Positions 22,292 to 34,279 of a DNA stretch of 64,000 nucleotides are shown piece by piece. Below the pieces are notes generated by a model. It saw only the letters and a list, made by a program, of their open reading frames with translations, did no database searches and was not told where the DNA came from. Position numbers and translations under genes: made by a program. This stretch comes from Endothia cerciana (taxonomy: Eukaryota > Ascomycota > Sordariomycetes > Diaporthales > Cryphonectriaceae): positions 496,001-560,000 of the forward strand of contig JALRMH010000013.1 of the NCBI GenBank assembly GCA_026119935.1, given 5' to 3'. How positions within the stretch are numbered: the stretch's first letter is position 1; each line of letters starts with the position of its first letter.

Positions 22292-23161
22292 ATGGCGCCG
22301 CTCTCCTACTCGAAGACGGCCAAGGTGCCGCGACGGTATGTTTCTATCCTTACATCAAATTGCACTGATCGGCCCCCCCCCCCCCCCCGGATGCAGCACT
22401 TGCTAACGTTGACTCTCACAGACCCTTCGAGGCTGCTCGTCTGTCAGTATAGAACCGGCCACTGAGCAGCAGCTTGTCTCTGCTTACGTCGTTCGTGCAT
22501 CCACAACTGACATCGATCACCACGCAGGGACTCTGAGTTGAAGCTCGTTGGCGAGTATGGCCTGCGCAACAAGCGTGAGGTCTGGCGTGTCCAGCTCACC
22601 CTGTCCAAGATTCGTCGTGCTGCCCGGTATGTCGCGCCAACCCGGTCTCCCTTCACCCCCCTTCACAAATACTACCACCCGCAAAATTTTCACACGCTCA
22701 ACAATACCTGCCCTATCCGTCACGAGCAAGCGAGATCTAACAAACTCCACAGTCAGCTGCTCACCCTCGACGAGAAGGACCCTAAGCGTCTTTTCGAAGG
22801 CAACGCCCTGATTCGCCGTCTCGTCCGCGTCGGTGTCCTCGATGAGAGCCGCATGAAGCTCGATTACGTCCTCGCCCTGAAGGTCGAGGACTTCCTTGAG
22901 CGCCGTCTCCAGACCTGCGTCTACAAGCTCGGTCTCGCCAAGTCCATCCACCACGCCCGTGTCCTGATCCGCCAGCGCCACATCCGCGTCGGCAAGCAGA
23001 TCGTCAACGTGCCCTCCTTCATGGTCCGCCTCGACTCCCAGAAGCACATCGACTTCGCCCTTTCCTCGCCCTTCGGTGGTGGCCGCCCCGGTCGTGTCCG
23101 CAGAAAGAAGGCCAAGGCCGCTGAGGGCGGTGAGGGTGGTGACGGCGAGGACGAGGAGTAG
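22292..23161 (+). CDS. rps9: 40S ribosomal protein uS4 (S9)
   Basis: Exons 22292-22335, 22422-22442 (only 21 bp), 22528-22626 and 22753-23161 give 190 residues, the usual length for eukaryotic uS4. It begins MAPLSYSKTAKVPRRPFEAA and contains DEKDPKRLFEGNALIRRLVR and an S4 RNA-binding fold (about residues 108-180: RRLQTCVYKLGLAKSIHHAR, IRQRHIRVGKQIVNVPSFMV). It ends in a basic then acidic Gly/Glu tail. uS4 is an early-binding small-subunit protein near the mRNA entry site. All introns share phase 2 and have GTATGT or GTCAGT donors. The 21-bp exon encodes PFEAAR and is supported by conservation. Confidence 0.97.
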
Positions 23162-23638
23162 ATGCAGCGCGCATGATACTACACAGGCACCCCTCGGGTC
23201 GACGGAATCACCACAAAAAAAACCACCAAAAACTGGGCTTGGGCAGCTAGGTTTTGTTTTGCTGGTCACGGAATACGGAGTTTGTGTCATCGTTCACGGC
23301 ATGCATTCGATGCGAAGCCATAGCTCAATGGAATTAAATAAATGACAAGACACGTTCCTCCCCACACCAGTGCCAACATTTGTGATATGTCCCATGGTTC
23401 TAGGTCTGGCGACAGCTGTGCTGAATCGTGGGAGATGCCTCACAGATTGAGCTCCTGCCCGCCTGTTGCTCCTCCGGCCCCGTCTGCATCTGGTTGTGTC
23501 CCCATCACTTCACACGTGAGCAGGTTACTCTCGCAGGTAGGACCGCTAGATCGCATAGCGGATGGCCGTCATTTACGCTCATCATAGGACTCGTGCTGTC
23601 CGTGCATTAGCTCCCTGCAGATGCTATTTGCAACTCTC
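23162..23638. other. Convergent 3' region between uS4 and slu7
   Basis: A 477-bp tail-to-tail spacer; no gene seen. It presumably contains both polyadenylation regions. Confidence 0.6.
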
Positions 23639-25096
23639 CTATTGCACCAGCTCGTCCTTGCCCAGGAATTTCGCCATCGGGTCATCCGCAACAGTACGTT
23701 TCCGCCGGTATTCGTCCATTTCCTCTTCTGTGATGCCGCCCACCATCTCTTCTCTCGAGCGCTGGAGTTTTTGTTTCTCCTTGCCGCCAGCCTCCTCCTG
23801 TTCTGCGGGCCGCTCCTCCTCGTCAGCACCTTCTGCTCCTTCGACCATATCTGCGCCAGTACGCTGCCGCCCGGATGCCTCAAATGCCTTCTTGCCATCC
23901 TCTCCAGTGCAATAGCTGTTCTTCATCGTAGAGTGACAGCACTCGTACCCCCACTGGAAATCCGACCACCAGCTCCCCCAGGCCGACGTGTGGTTGTTGA
24001 TGTAGACATCCTCCGGATACTTGGACCTGGCGGAAGCCCTGTGGCCCTTGACCAGACCGTATTCGTCGTACTCGACAAATTGCTCACTCTCGGTGACGGC
24101 CATGCTCTGCAGAGCAGCACGCACGGCCGATGAACCGTCGCCGTACTTCTCGCGGAGAGCCTTCTCCCTCTCCAGACGCTTCTTCTCTGCCGCCTCCTTC
24201 TCCTTCTTTCGGGAGAACTCCCCTGCTGTCGGATTGGCTTGCAAGTGCTGGCTGGTGTCGCCCGTCTTCTCTTGCGCCTCCCACGCATATCGCGTTGCCT
24301 TCTCAAACTCGCCTGCATCACCGGCTGCCCGCATGAGGCCCTCCTCGTTGTAAAGAGCAGCCGTCTGGTCCGCCATCGCTCCGCCATGTACCAGTGTCCG
24401 CGTCTTGGGATCGTACTTAGCCGACTCGAGGTCCAGGTTCAAGAGGTACTTCGCCGTATCCTCCCGCAGCCGCAGCTGCCGCGTGGACGTAGGCTGGTGT
24501 TTGCCCATGTCGACAGTGTCGGCATACTTCTCCTCCTCGTAATGTCCCCCTTCTTCTTCTTCTTCTTCTTCTTCTTCTTCTTCCCCTCCTTCGTCATCCC
24601 CTCCTCCCTTATTCTTCGCCTGCAGCTGCTTCTTCAACTTCTCCATCGCCTCAAACTCCTCGACCGCATACTTATGATCCTTCGCGTCATAGCCGTTCCA
24701 CCGGTCCCTCTTTGCGTCCCAGCTCATCTGGACGTCCTGCACCACGTCGTCCGCCTGGATGTTCTTCCCCGTCCACCTTGCGCCCTTCTTCCGCGGCCGT
24801 TCCAGGCAGTCCTTCGCCTTGTGCCCCATCGCGCCGCAGTTCTCGCAGGCGCCCTTGCGATACTTTGTCGCTGCGACGCCCTTCTTGCCCCTGTCATACC
24901 ATGCCGAGTCTTGCTTCTGCTTTTGTAGACGTTGATGTTCGAGGTAGTCGGTAGCTTCGTCGCCCTCGCCGGCGTAGAAGGGGCGCTTTGAGATGAACCG
25001 GGGGATGTAGGCGTTTTCTTCTTTGGCGGGCGCGGGCGCGGCCGCGGCCGCGGTGCTCTTGCCCTGTGCCGAGGGCGGCGGCGGCGGCGGAGGCAT
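23639..25096 (-). CDS. slu7: Slu7, second-step pre-mRNA splicing factor
   Basis: An intronless gene of 485 residues. Slu7 acts with Prp18 in the second catalytic step and 3' splice-site choice. The ATG at 25096 opens a proline/alanine-rich N-terminus, then NAYIPRFISKRPFYAGEG, a CCHC zinc knuckle (C84-X2-C87-X4-H92-X4-C97 in CENCGAMGHKAKDC), KGARWTGKNIQADDVVQDVQ, and a long charged region ending DPMAKFLGKDELVQ, all family hallmarks. A GAA repeat encodes a run of Glu (about 24551-24585). The frame stays open for 47 codons upstream, but the only start there is TTG, so 25096 is preferred. It shares a 423-bp divergent promoter with rev3. Confidence 0.95.
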   Translation of the reverse strand: MPPPPPPPSAQGKSTAAAAAPAPAKEENAYIPRFISKRPFYAGEGDEATDYLEHQRLQKQKQDSAWYDRGKKGVAATKYRKGACENCGAMGHKAKDCLERPRKKGARWTGKNIQADDVVQDVQMSWDAKRDRWNGYDAKDHKYAVEEFEAMEKLKKQLQAKNKGGGDDEGGEEEEEEEEEEEGGHYEEEKYADTVDMGKHQPTSTRQLRLREDTAKYLLNLDLESAKYDPKTRTLVHGGAMADQTAALYNEEGLMRAAGDAGEFEKATRYAWEAQEKTGDTSQHLQANPTAGEFSRKKEKEAAEKKRLEREKALREKYGDGSSAVRAALQSMAVTESEQFVEYDEYGLVKGHRASARSKYPEDVYINNHTSAWGSWWSDFQWGYECCHSTMKNSYCTGEDGKKAFEASGRQRTGADMVEGAEGADEEERPAEQEEAGGKEKQKLQRSREEMVGGITEEEMDEYRRKRTVADDPMAKFLGKDELVQ

Positions 25097-25519
25097 CGTG
25101 GGTGTATCTGTGACTTCTCGGGGGAAAACGTAGGACGGACGTGCTGTCTGTAGTAGAAGCTCGTCCCCTTGTGGAGAGTAGAGGAGGCCGTCCGGATTTC
25201 GAGATGTTGCCGCGGCGGGTGGGAGGTTGCCGGCCAAGCCTTACATGGCCTACCGGCGGTCGTCTGTAGCTTAACGTTAACGTAGGGGCGAGACCGCTTA
25301 TGTAACTAACCAGGCTAAGGGAGAGAGGTACGTACCAATCTCACCAGCACGCGCTCGAGGTCATCAAAAGATGCAACACACGCGGCGAGGAGGGAAGCCC
25401 AAAGAGGGACCAGGCTCGAGATGCCGTGAGATCAACCTAATGCACCTTCTCGGCACCACGGGACCAAATGCGCCAGCGTTGCATGCGCCAAACCTTACTG
25501 AGGGCGCATTGCTGTCGTC
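25097..25519. promoter_or_regulatory. Divergent promoter region of slu7 and rev3
   Basis: 423 bp between the two start codons with no other gene. No recognisable operator was identified; function is inferred from position. Confidence 0.5.
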
Positions 25520-28500
25520 ATGGATGCCTTCAAGGTTCGACTGAACTGCATCGACTTCTACCAGGCGGCCCCGACCAGGTATGACCCTCAGCTTCGTAAC
25601 GATGTGAAGCCGGAACACCTGTCCAAGGAGCCCAGAGTCCCTGTCATCAGGGTCTTCGGGTCCACCCAGACCGGACAGAAGGTCTGCGCGCATATCCATG
25701 GGGCGTTTCCGTACCTGTACGTCGAGTACACCGGCAGCCTGGCCCCGGAAGAGGGTGAGTGGAGACCGGCCCCTTATTGCTTCTGCTCGGATCCTCTTTC
25801 TGACGACACGCCGTAGTGGGTGCGTACATCTACCGGTTGCACCTTTCCATCGACCATGCCCTGGCGGTGAGCTACCGTCAGAACAGCTACGGCAACAAGG
25901 ACAGATATGTCGCCAGGATCACCATCACCAAGGGCGTGCCCTTCTACGGCTTCCACGTTGGGTACCGCTTCTTTCTTAAGATTTACATGTTCAACCCGGT
26001 CGTCATAACCAGGCTGGCAGACCTGCTTCAGCAAGGTGCCGTCATGAACAGGAAATTCCAGCCGTATGAGGCCCACCTGCAGTACCTGCTGCAGTTCATG
26101 TGCGATTACAATCTTTACGGCTGCGATTACCTGGAGAGCGGCAAGGTGGTGTTCCGGTCGCCGGTGCCCGAACTCGGTGAAGATGAGGCGGCTTCTCTGC
26201 ACATCTGGCACAGCTCGTCGATATCTCGCGACGACATCACAGAGGACTATGCCCTCCCCCGCGCGAGCCACTGCTCCGTCGAGGTGGACCTCTGCGTCCA
26301 GGACATCTTGAACCGGAAGGCCGTCAAGGAGCGGCGGCTCCATCATGACTTTGTCGAGAAGGACCACCCGGTGCCGGCCGACATGAAGCTGGTCCACAGT
26401 ATGGCTGGGCTGTGGAGGGATGAGACGAAGCGTCGCAAACGGCGGATGGGCCTCACCAAGCCTGGGAGCAGTCCCTTCTCGCCCGAGGTGCTTGTATCCA
26501 TGTCCACCAGTCCGCGAGAGTCTCAGTCTCAGGGGTGGATCCACGAGGACGAGTACATGCAACAGATCAAAGAGCTGATCGCGGATGAGGCAGCAACAGC
26601 AGCGGAAGGTTCAAAGGTCTCGTTCGATCATTTCGTGCAACAGAAGCGATTCGAAGACACTGTCAACACGACTTTACAGGCTGTCGAAGACCTGTTCCCT
26701 CAGAATCTCCTGCCCGCCCTAGGCCTGTCACCGCCGATGCCAGAAGGAGGCCAACAGCCAACAAGCAGTACTACGGTGGATGAGAAGCGCGTCCTCGCAG
26801 CTCGGGATGATGCTGACGACCTGTTCCCCGAAGACTCTGACGAAGAGCTGATCCAACAGGAGAGGCTTGCCCAAAAAGCTATCCAACGGCTGCAAGGTGC
26901 CAAAGTCGAGGAGCCACGATCTCAGACGGCCCTGCCAAAGACCACGGTCAATAATCTGGCGCCGTCTGTAGAGCGGCCCGCCACCATCTCAGCGCCTGCG
27001 CCGCGCAGGAATGTAGTACCTCGGCCCGTCACCGGCTACCCCAGGAGCATCTGCTTGAGTGGCCAGAAGACCGGCCAGATTCCTGTCCTTCCCATCACGG
27101 ATGAGTTAATCGAAGCTGCCGACAGGGAAGGTCTGATCAGCAAGATCCCCGCGAACAAGCCGTTGTCCGACCCTGGTGGCGCGCCGCTGAAGAGGGCCAG
27201 GAGTCCAGATCTGCGCACGTCTGACGCCAAACGGCCGAGGGTTGAAGGTGCCAGCGTGCCTTCGTCGTCCGGAACCGGGCTGGTGGGTGGGCCTGCTAAA
27301 GCTTCAGTGTTTCCGTCAGCGGCGGCCAATACACGACGCCATATGAGGTTCCAGACAACACCGCCGACGAGGCTGACGGTGAACGGCATCCGTTTCAAGC
27401 AACAAGATGAACGGGAGTTGTCCTTTGGTATTGTTAAGGACCCTAATGATCCAAGCACGAGGTTGCGCCTGAGCCAACAAAGCAGCTCCCAAAAGAGCGA
27501 TGACGGTCCATCGGACGTGAATGTCAGCTTCGAGGAGCCCCCAGTCTCAGCGCAACGACAGTATCTCGGTACGTCCAGCGCGGTGGAATCTCACGGTACT
27601 ACCCCGTCACCTCCCTCTGCCACGACCCCGTCCCCGGGTTTCAAGGTATTGCAGGCATCCTTCTCCGATGGTGACACACCACTCGTTGGTGTTCTTGATC
27701 ACGCCCCACCGACAGCTGCCGAGGTCTGTGCGACTATGCAAAGCAACGGTTTGCCCGATGTCATCTACCAAGACCCGTTCTACAGTCAGGATAAAGATGT
27801 CCCTCCCCGCATGAGAGAGTACGCTGGCAAGGAGTTTCGGCTTGTGGCAAATACTCTACCATTCCTCCCGGAATTCGACGCAACAGGCCAATCACCTGCC
27901 ACGTTTGGCCTGCGTGTCAAACCCAACCCAAACAACAAGGCGCAAAGAGACCTAGAGTACCAAAGAAGGGGCCGGCAGTGCTCCCTGCGCAGCTGGGAGA
28001 TCGCAGAGCCCCCGCCCAACTTCCATGAAGTCAGCCAGTGGTGGGCCGCCAAGCAGGAGAGGAAGTCACCGGCAGGAGGAGGCGCCACGGCCGCGCCAGA
28101 AGCAACGCAGAGGCCATTCCTGTCGCAGATCATCGGGCCGACGCCGAAGAACAAGCATGGGTTTACATATTCACAGAAGAAGAAAACCACCAGTGTCGAA
28201 CACGAAGTTGGGTACATGAGTACGATGAGCTTAGAGGTCCACGTCAACACAAGAGGGAAGCTGGTCCCCAACCCTGAAGAGGACCAAGTCCGGTGTATTT
28301 TCTGGGCGGCCAAGTCGGACGAAAATTCTCAAGATAGTAGCCAGTCCGAAAACACCCTCTGCGGGATTATTGTGGTATCAGAGGATGGCGCTTTGGCGGG
28401 ACAAGTGCGCAGGCACACCAAGGTTGAAGTCTTGGAAGAACCTAACGAGCTTGACGCCATGGTGCGAATGGTCGACATCGTCCGGAAGCATGACCCAGAC

Positions 28501-30786
28501 GTCCTCACTGGGTATGAAGTCCATGGTAGTTCCTGGGGCTACCTCATCGAGCGGGCCAGGCACAAGTATGATTACAACCTGTGCGATGAGTTCTCTCGGA
28601 TGAAGACACAGTCCCACGGAAGATTCGGCAAGGAGACCGACCGCTGGGGGTTCAACACCACGTCCACCATCCGCGTCACTGGCCGTCATATGATCAACAT
28701 CTGGAGAGCAATGCGAGGTGAGCTGAACCTGCTCCAATACACTATGGAGAACGTGGCATGGCACCTCCTCCACCGGCGTATTCCACACTACAGCCACCGG
28801 ACGCTGTCAGACTGGTATACCAACGGCCGCCCCAGAGATCTAGCAAAAGTCCTTCGGTACTACACCACAAGGACGAACATGGACATCCAAATTCTCGACG
28901 AGAACGAGCTGATCCCTCGTACCAGCGAACAAGCGCGTCTGATCGGCGTGGACTTCTTCTCCGTCTTCTCCAGAGGCTCCCAGTTCAAGGTCGAATCAAT
29001 CATGTTCCGGATCGCCAAGCCTGAGAACTTCGTCCTTGTCTCTCCGAGCAGGAGACAGGTCGGCGGCCAAAATGCGTTGGAGTGCCTGCCGCTGGTCATG
29101 GAACCCCAGAGCGCCTTCTATAACAGCCCTTTGCTGGTTCTCGACTTCCAGAGCCTGTATCCCAGTGTCATGATCGCCTACAACCTCTGCTACTCAACTT
29201 TTCTCGGCAGAATCGTAAACTGGCGGGGCACAAACAAAATGGGCTTCACCAACTACAAGCGCCAAGAGAGGCTCCTTGAACTCCTCAAAGACCATATCAA
29301 CATCACTCCAAACGGCATGATGTACGCGAAAGTCGAGGTCCGGAAGTCCCTGCTGGCGAAGATGCTCACAGAGATCCTGGAGACCAGAGTAATGGTCAAG
29401 AGCGGCATGAAACAGGATAAAGACGACAAGACCCTGCAACGACTCTTGAACAACAGGCAGCTGGCCCTCAAGCTGCTCGCGAACGTCACATACGGCTACA
29501 CGTCCGCCTCCTTTTCCGGTCGCATGCCCTGCTCCGAGATAGCAGACAGCATCGTCCAGACCGGCCGCGAGACCCTCGAGCGCGCCATCGCATACATCCA
29601 CTCCGTCGAGAAGTGGGGCGCCGAGGTCGTCTATGGCGACACAGACAGTCTGTTCATCTATCTCAAGGGCCGCACGCGCGACCAGGCATTCGACATCGGC
29701 AACGAGATCGCAAAGGCCGTCACCGACATGAACCCGCGGCCCGTGAAGCTCAAATTCGAAAAGGTCTACCACCCGTGCGTGCTCCTCGCAAAAAAGCGCT
29801 ACGTTGGCTACAAGTATGAGAGCCGCGACCAGGTGAAGCCCGACTTTGACGCCAAGGGCATCGAGACTGTGCGCCGGGACGGGACGCCGGCGGAGCAGAA
29901 GATCGAGGAGAAGGCCCTCAAGCTCCTTTTCGAGACCGCGGACCTGAGCCAGATCAAGAAGTACTTCCAGGCCCAGTGCGACAAGATCATGCGCGGGCAG
30001 GTGTCAGTGCAGGACTTCTGCTTCGCGAAGGAGGTCAGACTCGGCACGTACTCCGACAAGGGACCGCCGCCGCCAGGCGCCCTCATCTCCACGAGGAAGA
30101 TGCTCGAAGATGCCCGCGCCGAGCCACAGTACGGCGAGCGCGTGCCGTATGTCGTGATCAGCGGCGCACCGGGCGCGAGGCTAGCTGATCGCTCCGTTGC
30201 GCCGGAGGATCTGCTAAATAATGACCACTACACGCTCGATGCGGAGTACTACATCACAAAGAACCTCATCCCGCCGCTGGAGCGGATCTTCAATCTGGTT
30301 GGTGCGAGCGTGCGCCAGTGGTACGACGAGATGCCCAAGGTGCGCCGGGTCCGGCGCATCGAGCTTGGTGGCGGTGGCGGTGGTGGGGCGAAGAAGTTCA
30401 CGCTCGAGAGTTACCTCCGCCCGGCGAATTGCGTCGTGTGCAATGCGAAGATCAACAAGAGGTTTGGCGGCAGCCGCCGCGCCAAGAGAAAGAATGAGGA
30501 CACGTCCCTCTGCGGCAGGTGTAGACGTGACGCGCCCGGCTCGCTGCTGAGGCTGCAGACCAGGCTCAACACCGAGGAGAGGCGGTACGCGGACGTCATC
30601 AAGGTGTGCCAGAGCTGTGCGGCGCTGTCGCCGCTCGACGATGTCCTCTGTGACAGCAAGGACTGTCCTGTGTTCTATTCAAGAAGGAAGGAAGGCTCAC
30701 GCCTGCGGAACGAGAAGGCGGTGATTGAGCCGGTGATCCGGAAGCTGGCGAGGTTAGGTGTGGGGCCTGGCGAGTTGGAGTGGTGA
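25520..30786 (+). CDS. rev3: Rev3, catalytic subunit of DNA polymerase zeta
   Basis: Exons 25520-25754 and 25817-30786 (62-bp intron, GTGAGT donor, CCGTAG acceptor) give 1734 residues, normal for fungal Rev3. It is the B-family polymerase that extends past DNA lesions with Rev7, Pol31 and Pol32. The N-terminal B-family domain is at about 1-250 (MDAFKVRLNCIDFYQAAPT onward). A disordered middle spans about 250-800. The exonuclease-like domain follows (LTGYEVHGSSWGYLIERA). The palm has motif A DFQSLYPSVMIAYN (D1188), motif B KLLANVTYGYTSASFSGR and motif C YGDTDS (D1353, D1355). The C-terminus carries a CysA zinc motif (C1617, C1620, then CGRC) and a CysB [4Fe-4S] motif (C1676, C1679, C1690, C1695). 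All catalytic residues are present. An expected exonuclease acidic pair is not seen, as usual for Rev3. Confidence 0.97.
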
Positions 30787-32419
30787 TTCCTTGTGCTGTG
30801 ATTGAGACCCCAGTCATCGAAAGCTCAGGTGGGCTCTTGCCACAATGCAACAACAGAATCTGGAATGTCCTGATCGTTCTGATGTGGCGGGTCTTCCTTT
30901 ATTTTCCATGGAAGAGTAAGTGGGAAAGTGCTCTTCCAACATAAATACACCACCTACCGCCACCCTTCTCCCAAAAACAAACAAGGAGGTAAATAAAATG
31001 CCCAAGAAAGAACCATGATACAAACAGAACGACTTCGACATCAACCACAACGACCTGACGCCCCTTTACCCTTCTCGATGCGTCACACAGTCGGGTTGTT
31101 GACACACGACCATCCTTTGCATGTTCTTCTCAGATGGCCAGAAACCTTTTGAGAACCCCATCTCGAGGCTGTCAAGGCCACGCCAGGCCGCTTCACCGGT
31201 AAGAGAACCGTGTTTCATTTCTCAATCACGGGTGCAGGTCTGTCGAAAGTTGATTCCGACTCCAGTTCTTTAGAAGGCGGTCTGTTCCACTTAGATCACT
31301 TTCCTGAGGAGACAACCACCACCCCCCTCCTGAACAACTGCGTTACAAAGGTCAAAACGCTCGAGTGCGCACGGAGGGTGTGGAACTGTTTCCACACCCT
31401 AGTACACCTTTCTGTACAATGTATTACGAGGGGTGTGGAACTGTTTCCACACCCGAGTACACCTTCCTGAACAACTGTATCAGAAAGAACACAAAGGTCA
31501 AACGTTTGAATGCACATACGAAGGCTATGGAAGAAAACTTTGGGCTCTGGCTGTAGGTTTTAGGCTGTGGACCAAAGTTTGGTGTTTACAAGATCCTGAA
31601 CAGATGACGTCCACACAGTCTAGCTGGAACAAGGGTTCCAAGTGGACATATCGAGGCTACTCGCATTGCTGCAAAGAAGGAATTGAACATTGAGTTGTCG
31701 TGCAATGAAGCACAAGCACACTGTGGATCTTCTTGCACAGGAGGTCCACAGCCTCAGATCAGGAGCAACCGTGAACTCTGCGGAAGTGGAACTGGCCATC
31801 AAGAGGTCAGTTTCTTTGGATTTATGCGGCGAAGAGCAACTTGAACTTCTGTAGCATGCCTTCCCAGGGAAACATATCGATCTGTATCTCATCAACCCGT
31901 TATTCTTCAAGGAGGTCAACATCATGAATCCGCTTACAGGGAATACAGCAACAGTGTACAGTATGAGCTTCGACGGCAGCAGTTACCGCAATATTTACAT
32001 ACAAGGCGCTAACCCCCAAGAGCTAGCTCATGCACTCGGAGACTTTGTGCCTGGCTTGAGAAGGCTTCGGGGACGAAGCCAGGGAAGGGGGGAAGGGGGG
32101 TATAGCTCGGGTGACGAGTAAAGAAAATGCTTTGGGGCGACGAAGGCTTGAGGCGAGGAAGGCTTGGGCCAATGAAGGCTTGCGGCGACGAAGGCTTGCG
32201 GCGACAACAGGCCTTCCTGATGCTATATCTCTTCCATTACGCTGGGTGACCGGACTCTCCTCGCACTATAGACTATTTTACATCCCCAGTCCGATTAATG
32301 ACTCGGTGAACAGCATCCCAGGCCACGACGACAGCGGAGCGATGGGTAGCTCTGCTGTGTTGACGACGATGGGGCTGTGGCCAATGAGCGGGCAGGCATC
32401 TTCTATAATCTTCCTTGAC
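30787..32419. other. Accessory intergenic DNA with diverged repeats and unrecognised gene debris
   Basis: Palindrome-bearing direct repeats lie at 31325-31517. A plus-strand stretch at about 31703-32121 reads as protein-like sequence interrupted by a TAG near 31851 (LLAQEVHSLRSGATVNSAEV before it, YIQGANPQELAHALGDFVPG after it) but matches no family I can name. A GGCGACGAAGGCTTG-type imperfect repeat lies near 32130-32205. No intact gene. Confidence 0.5.
31376..31474. repeat. 55-bp direct repeat, each copy starting with a perfect 10-bp-arm palindrome
   Basis: Copies begin at 31376 and 31431. Each starts GGGTGTGGAA-CTGT-TTCCACACCC (perfect 10-bp arms, 4-nt loop) and continues AGTACACCTT-CTG. 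A second, diverged repeat (CTGAACAACTG...CAAAGGTCAAA) flanks them at about 31329-31360 and 31467-31504. Confidence 0.9.
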
Positions 32420-33195
32420 ATCGAAGGTGGCAAACGATGATGGGCCACCCAATCGGACGGTCTCGCCCTTCATCCTCCGTTTCGTCCGAGAGCTGGAGTG
32501 CCTAACGGACCACGAGTCCCACGTCGTCATTGCAGGCCCCAATCTCGGTTGCAATACCGCCAGCGCCTTTGCCCTCTCTTCCGGCACCCTCGGCGCTGCT
32601 CCTGAGGGCGCTAGCCTGGAGCGAAAGGCGATCGCCGTGTCCTACGAGCTTCGCAAGCCGCCGCTCGACGAGGCCATCGCCGAGGCGAACCGCCTGAGCG
32701 TTCGGATTATCGAATGGCTACTGAAGAATTAGGACGATAACGTGGCCGTCTACAACGTCAACACCCCCTCTGCGTAGGCGTGGAGGCTCGGGACGTCTAT
32801 TAGACTAAGATCATGGACCTCACCTGGAGTAATAATAGATTTGGGTCGGCGTATCGTAAGGTCTTCGAAGATGAAGATACCGTCGCTAGCGGAAACCAGG
32901 TAACCCTACCTGACAGAGTGGTAGACGAGAACAGACAGACGCCGCCGCTGTTGCTGCCCTCATCTTCGTCGTCATCGCAGGATAGGACGAAGGAAGGGTT
33001 GGCCAAGTAGAGGGTCTTCAGTTAGGCTCCGAGCCATAGCAAGGAGCTCTAGAACGGTGTTGATAAGGAGGGAAGTGATGCTTAGGTAGCCTATAACGGC
33101 TATCCATGGTATGTTGTGCTTCCTCGCCGACATGAAGCCCGTTGCTGACTTATAAGGTTGCAGCATCACGCTACTGCAAGCCAATTATGCCCACG
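32420..33195 (+). pseudogene. Broken SurE-type phosphatase/nucleotidase gene
   Basis: The first part reads NDDGPPN...SPFILRFVRELECLTDH, matching the N-terminal metal-binding NDDG motif of SurE/Pby1-type nucleotidases. It jumps to IAGPNLGCNTASAFALSSGTLG and EANRLSVRIIEWLLKN, the ISGPN/SSGT core. About 100 residues expected between these (including the usual RSWIGKAH region) are missing. After a TAG at about 32730 the remainder is spread over several frames with stops; NNRFGSAYRKVFEDED and, near 33170, a LLQANYAHV-type end can be picked out. Fungal SurE proteins dephosphorylate nucleotides or other small phosphoesters. The deletion plus frame breaks make function unlikely. Family call from motifs only. 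Confidence 0.55.
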
Positions 33196-33839
33196 TGAGA
33201 GGCTACCCGGGTCGCGTACTTATTCCACAGGAGGCCTAGGGAGTCTATGCGTTATCAAAGTATTCTGTACTGTTCTGCGGTGCCTTCCTTTCCTTTTGTT
33301 TTGCTATCCCAAGCTGCTCGTCCAATAGGGGCGATGTTAAAGTCCACAAAGCTATAGCAATAGAAGAGACAGGTTGATGTCCTCGTAGATCCAAAGAGTA
33401 GACTTGAAATATTATATCATTTCATAAGCGTAAAACTGCTCCCCCAAAATGCAATGCCCTCTACGTCTATGTAAGTAGAAGGTGGCCGCAAATACTACCG
33501 CGGTACCAAGGTGACTCGTGGCAACGAAGAGAAACAGGAGACCAAGAAGCCCATCCTTCAGCCCAGCCTTGAGTACACAGCAAGAGTCCTCATGTCCTCA
33601 TCTTCGTCCCGACTCCACAGCGGCGCCAACGCCGGCGCCTCAGACAACACCTCCGACGACCCCAGCCAGGCTCGGTATGACCAGGCTCCCCAACCCCTCC
33701 GCCAGCGGTCCAGGACAGACCGACCACGCGACGTCCCCGGATGGCCAAGACGGACAAGACGTGACGGCGGACCCGCCCGAGGGCCCAGAATCCAACCCGT
33801 CACAATGCCTGTTCTGTAGGCGGATGGGGTTCTCCTCGG

Positions 33840-34166
33840 ACGCGTCATAGGCGACCACGTCGGGGACGGGGATGGTGGTGTTCCTGGCCAGCCATGTCAT
33901 GACGCCGACCTCGTTCCTTGTCTTGATCCTGGGCAGGTGACGGCCCGAGACCCGAAGGACCAGCTCGGAATGGCCTTGCGACTTTTCACTGGGAGGCAGG
34001 GTGATGAGGTAGACCGAATGGTACTGCGCCGCCACCTTGGGGTTGACGATGGTAGTGGCCTCTGGGAGTTCGATGGAGCGCAAGAGGGCATTGATGGCCT
34101 CCTCTGAGATGGGCTGTGGCAGGTGGCCCGACGGCGTCCCATGGCGAATGGGGTGGCTAGAGTCTG
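33840..34166 (-). pseudogene. 5' fragment of an aminoglycoside-phosphotransferase-like (APH) kinase gene
   Basis: About 105 codons read without interruption: HGTPSGHLPQPISEEAINAL, EATTIVNPKVAAQYHSVYLI, LVLRVSGRHLPRIKTRNEVG, TTIPVPDVVAYDASEENPI. This is the N-lobe of the fungal APH/choline-kinase-like family. No ATG begins it (a TGA lies just upstream), and after EENPI, where family members continue into GHEYTLLSR, the sequence turns into unrelated frame at about 33840. The C-lobe with its catalytic Asp is absent, so this is an isolated piece. Confidence 0.6.
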
Positions 34167-34279
34167 TTTGGAGTCAGCCCGCCGGTGTTGTGTCGAGTCG
34201 GAGGTTGGAAAGGATGTGAGGGAGAGGCAGGCTTTCGGTCAACCCAACCAAGGCCTCCTGATGGGGGTGGCCGATGCAC

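Noticed and set aside
25097..25237. In-frame N-terminal extension of Slu7
   Set aside because: It would need a TTG start; the ATG at 25096 precedes the conserved part and gives normal length.
31325..31517. Possible CRISPR array from regularly spaced palindromic repeats
   Set aside because: Only two copies, and the genome is clearly fungal, where CRISPR arrays do not occur.
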